Source: Coprococcus sp.
Lineage (GTDB): Bacteria; Bacillota; Clostridia; Lachnospirales; Lachnospiraceae
Length of the DNA: 7,079 nt
Direction: 5' to 3'
NCBI GenBank assembly: GCA_016297325.1
Contig: JAEDGW010000123.1
Coordinates: 1-7,079 of the forward strand
Under the pieces are notes generated by a model. It had not been told where the DNA came from and did no database searches. It saw only the letters and a program-made list of their open reading frames with translations. Shown here piece after piece: positions 5,477 to 7,079 of this stretch (its first letter is position 1; every line of letters begins with the position of its first letter). The position numbers and the translations under genes were made by a program.

Positions 5477-6013
5477 TTATACTAACTCGAGAATAACCTC
5501 AAGAGCCTGATCACCCTTACGCTGACCGATCTTGATGATTCTTGTGTAACCACCCTTACGTCCTGCGTACTTTGTACCATACTCATCGAATAACTTCTGT
5601 GTTAAATCGATCTTCTTTGTACCGGCCTTCTTTCCAGCAGCATCTGTAGGGACTTCAACAACTGGATATAAAACCTTGAGCATCTCTCTTCTGGCATGAA
5701 GTCTTGAAGGCTGATCTTTCTTAACCTTCTTCTCAACTGTGTCGTATACAGTAACCTTCTTACCATCTACAACTTCCTTGATTCTCTTGCCATCTTTATC
5801 TTTTCTAGCAACCTTAGCCTGAACTGTAACCTCATCGTAGTTATCCTTCTCAGCAACTGCTAATGTGATGAGCTTCTCAGCGATCTTAACAACTTCCTTA
5901 GCTCTTGCCTCTGTTGTCTTGATCTTTCCATGATACAGTAACTGAGTTACCTGGTTACGAAGTAATGCGTTTCTCTGTGCGCTTGCTTTTCCAAGCTTTC
6001 TATACTTTGCCAT
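5477..6013 (-). CDS. rplQ: 50S ribosomal protein bL17
   Basis: bL17 is a structural protein of the large ribosomal subunit. The N-terminal core MAKYRKLGKASAQRNALLRN (1-20), the VTQLLYHGKIKTTEARAKE region (22-40) and the C-terminal LFDEYGTKYAGRKGGYTRI...ELV block (141-178) are clear family matches. The protein is 178 residues against roughly 115-130 in Bacillus and E. coli. The extra length sits in two places: a Lys/Val-rich insert at about 53-102 before the conserved LHARRE, and a shorter one at about 118-136. I chose the ATG at 6013 over an upstream in-frame ATG at 6049 because AGGAGG sits nine bases before it and the family begins at this Met. It lies 80 bases after rpoA, presumably in the same transcript, with a strong terminator behind it. 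Confidence 0.98.
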   Translation of the reverse strand: MAKYRKLGKASAQRNALLRNQVTQLLYHGKIKTTEARAKEVVKIAEKLITLAVAEKDNYDEVTVQAKVARKDKDGKRIKEVVDGKKVTVYDTVEKKVKKDQPSRLHARREMLKVLYPVVEVPTDAAGKKAGTKKIDLTQKLFDEYGTKYAGRKGGYTRIIKIGQRKGDQALEVILELV

Positions 6014-6020
6014 TTCTATT

Positions 6021-6028
6021 ATCCTCCT
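6021..6028 (-). promoter_or_regulatory. Ribosome binding site that sets the rplQ start
   Basis: The minus strand reads AGGAGGAT ending seven bases before ATAGAAA-type sequence and the ATG at 6013; the AGGAGG core is nine bases from the start. This marks 6013 as the start rather than the in-frame ATG at 6049, which would add 12 residues absent from the L17 family. Confidence 0.9.
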
Positions 6029-6093
6029 ATACCCTTTGTGGGTCTTCACTGTGCTTACTATTATTCAGCTTGAGTGGTGTATGAAAACTACTA

Positions 6094-7050
6094 TTAGTCT
6101 TCGTTCTGATTAAGTGATAAGCCTAATTCCTTAAGCTTAGCTAATACTTCATCCAGTGACTTACGACCAAGGTTACGAACCTTCATCATATCCTCTGGAG
6201 TCTTATTTATAAGTTCCTGAACTGTGTTGATTCCAGCTCTCTTGAGACAGTTGTATGAACGAACTGATAACTCGAGCTCATCGATATTCATCTCAAGAAC
6301 TTTTTCCTTCTCGTCTGTTGTGCTCTCAACCATAACATCTACAAGACGTGCGTTCTCTGATAAATCTACGAACAGCTTCAAGTGCTCTACCAGAAGATTA
6401 GCAGCAAGACTTACTGCCTCATCTGGAGCAAGAGCTCCGTTTGTATATACATCAAGAGTTAACTTATCATAGTCAGTAACCTGACCAACACGTGTATTCT
6501 GAACTGTAAGGTTTACTCTCTCAACAGGGGTGAAGATTGAGTCAATAGCGATAACATCAATAGGTGCATCTGCCTCTTTGTTCTTGTCAAGGCTTACATA
6601 TCCACGACCATTGACAATTGTAAGCTCCATCTCAAGCTTTGCATCCGGACCACTAAGGTTTGCAATTACAAGATCAGGATTAACAATCTCTATATCTCCA
6701 TCAACCTTGATGTCTCCTGCCCTAACAACGCGCTCACCGACAACGTCGATATACGCCTGCTTTGGCTCGAATGTATCTGAGTTATTCTTGATAACGACAT
6801 TCTTGATGTTCATTATAATCTCAGTAACATCCTCTTTTACACCTGGGATTGAGCTGAACTCATGTAAAACACCCTTTATCTTAACGTGGCTTACAGCAGT
6901 ACCTGGTAATGAAGAAAGCATTATTCTTCTAAGTGAATTACCAAGTGTTGTACCGTAGCCTCTCTCTAAAGGCTCGATTACAAACTTGCCATATTTGTTG
7001 TCATCTGAAGTCTCAACGATCTCGATTTTTGGTTTTTCAAACTCAAACAT
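6094..7050 (-). CDS. rpoA: DNA-directed RNA polymerase subunit alpha
   Basis: The alpha subunit dimerises to seed RNA polymerase assembly and contacts promoter UP elements and activators. The 318-residue protein is full length. The N-terminal assembly domain (about 1-235) includes the dimer motif GTTLGNSLRRIMLSSLPG (33-50) and HVKIKGVLHEFSSIPGV (55-71). A charged linker (about 242-254) leads to the C-terminal DNA-binding domain (about 255-312), with ELSVRSYNCLKRAGI (260-274) and the helix-hairpin-helix stretch VRNLGRKSLDEV (291-302). The ATG at 7050 follows a strong AAAGGAGGGG (7056-7065) with five bases spacing. Only 29 bases of upstream sequence are present. Rps genes such as rpsD would be expected there, with the promoter far upstream. 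Nothing unusual was seen in it. Confidence 0.99.
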   Translation of the reverse strand: MFEFEKPKIEIVETSDDNKYGKFVIEPLERGYGTTLGNSLRRIMLSSLPGTAVSHVKIKGVLHEFSSIPGVKEDVTEIIMNIKNVVIKNNSDTFEPKQAYIDVVGERVVRAGDIKVDGDIEIVNPDLVIANLSGPDAKLEMELTIVNGRGYVSLDKNKEADAPIDVIAIDSIFTPVERVNLTVQNTRVGQVTDYDKLTLDVYTNGALAPDEAVSLAANLLVEHLKLFVDLSENARLVDVMVESTTDEKEKVLEMNIDELELSVRSYNCLKRAGINTVQELINKTPEDMMKVRNLGRKSLDEVLAKLKELGLSLNQNED

Positions 7051-7079
7051 CTAAGCCCCTCCTTTACGGGTTTAAATAT

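Noticed and set aside
6014..6049. Upstream ATG adding 12 residues to rplQ
   Set aside because: The L17 family begins at MAKYRKLG and the AGGAGG site is placed for the downstream ATG; the extension is not family-like.
6530..6958. 142-codon forward-strand open frame across rpoA
   Set aside because: Ser/Thr/Ile-rich antisense of rpoA with no recognisable motif; a shadow frame.

Overview
The window is a chromosomal segment of a low-to-moderate-GC Firmicute, most likely a gut-type clostridium near Lachnospiraceae. I infer this from the gene order (rpoA, rplQ, ECF transporter genes, truA), the strong AGGAGG ribosome sites, the long L17 protein with extra Lys-rich segments, and a clostridial-type iron alcohol dehydrogenase. 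The genus cannot be fixed from sequence alone. All six genes lie on the minus strand, so transcription runs from high to low coordinates. The forward-strand reading frames are antisense shadows.

Right end (7079 to about 5390): rpoA (RNA polymerase alpha) and rplQ (ribosomal protein L17) form the tail of the large ribosomal-protein operon. It closes with a strong intrinsic terminator at 5389-5449.

Middle (about 5375 to 1730): an energy-coupling factor (ECF) vitamin-uptake module and a tRNA-modification gene. The two ECF ATPases, normally separate EcfA1 and EcfA2 proteins, are one 561-residue polypeptide here. The transmembrane coupling protein EcfT follows, then truA (tRNA pseudouridine synthase A). 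No substrate-binding EcfS gene is present, which fits a shared (group II) ECF module serving EcfS proteins encoded elsewhere. The gaps between these genes (126 and 159 bases) are wide for a module that is usually tightly packed. The leader upstream of the ATPase gene holds two tandem copies of a 35-base unit.

Left end (1729 to 1): a 356-base AT-rich gap holding a tandem 17-base repeat and a likely promoter, then a 405-residue iron-dependent alcohol dehydrogenase with its own ribosome site and an intrinsic terminator. In many Firmicutes truA is followed by rplM and rpsI, so synteny breaks here. Immediately after the terminator the sequence becomes GC-rich and matches the 5' end of a group II intron, probably class C, a type known to insert just downstream of terminator hairpins. 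The intron runs off the window.

Most of the window is ordinary housekeeping DNA. I see no new defence, toxin or biosynthetic system. The points worth a second look are the intron start, the fused ATPase with an altered second signature motif, and the duplications in the intergenic gaps.
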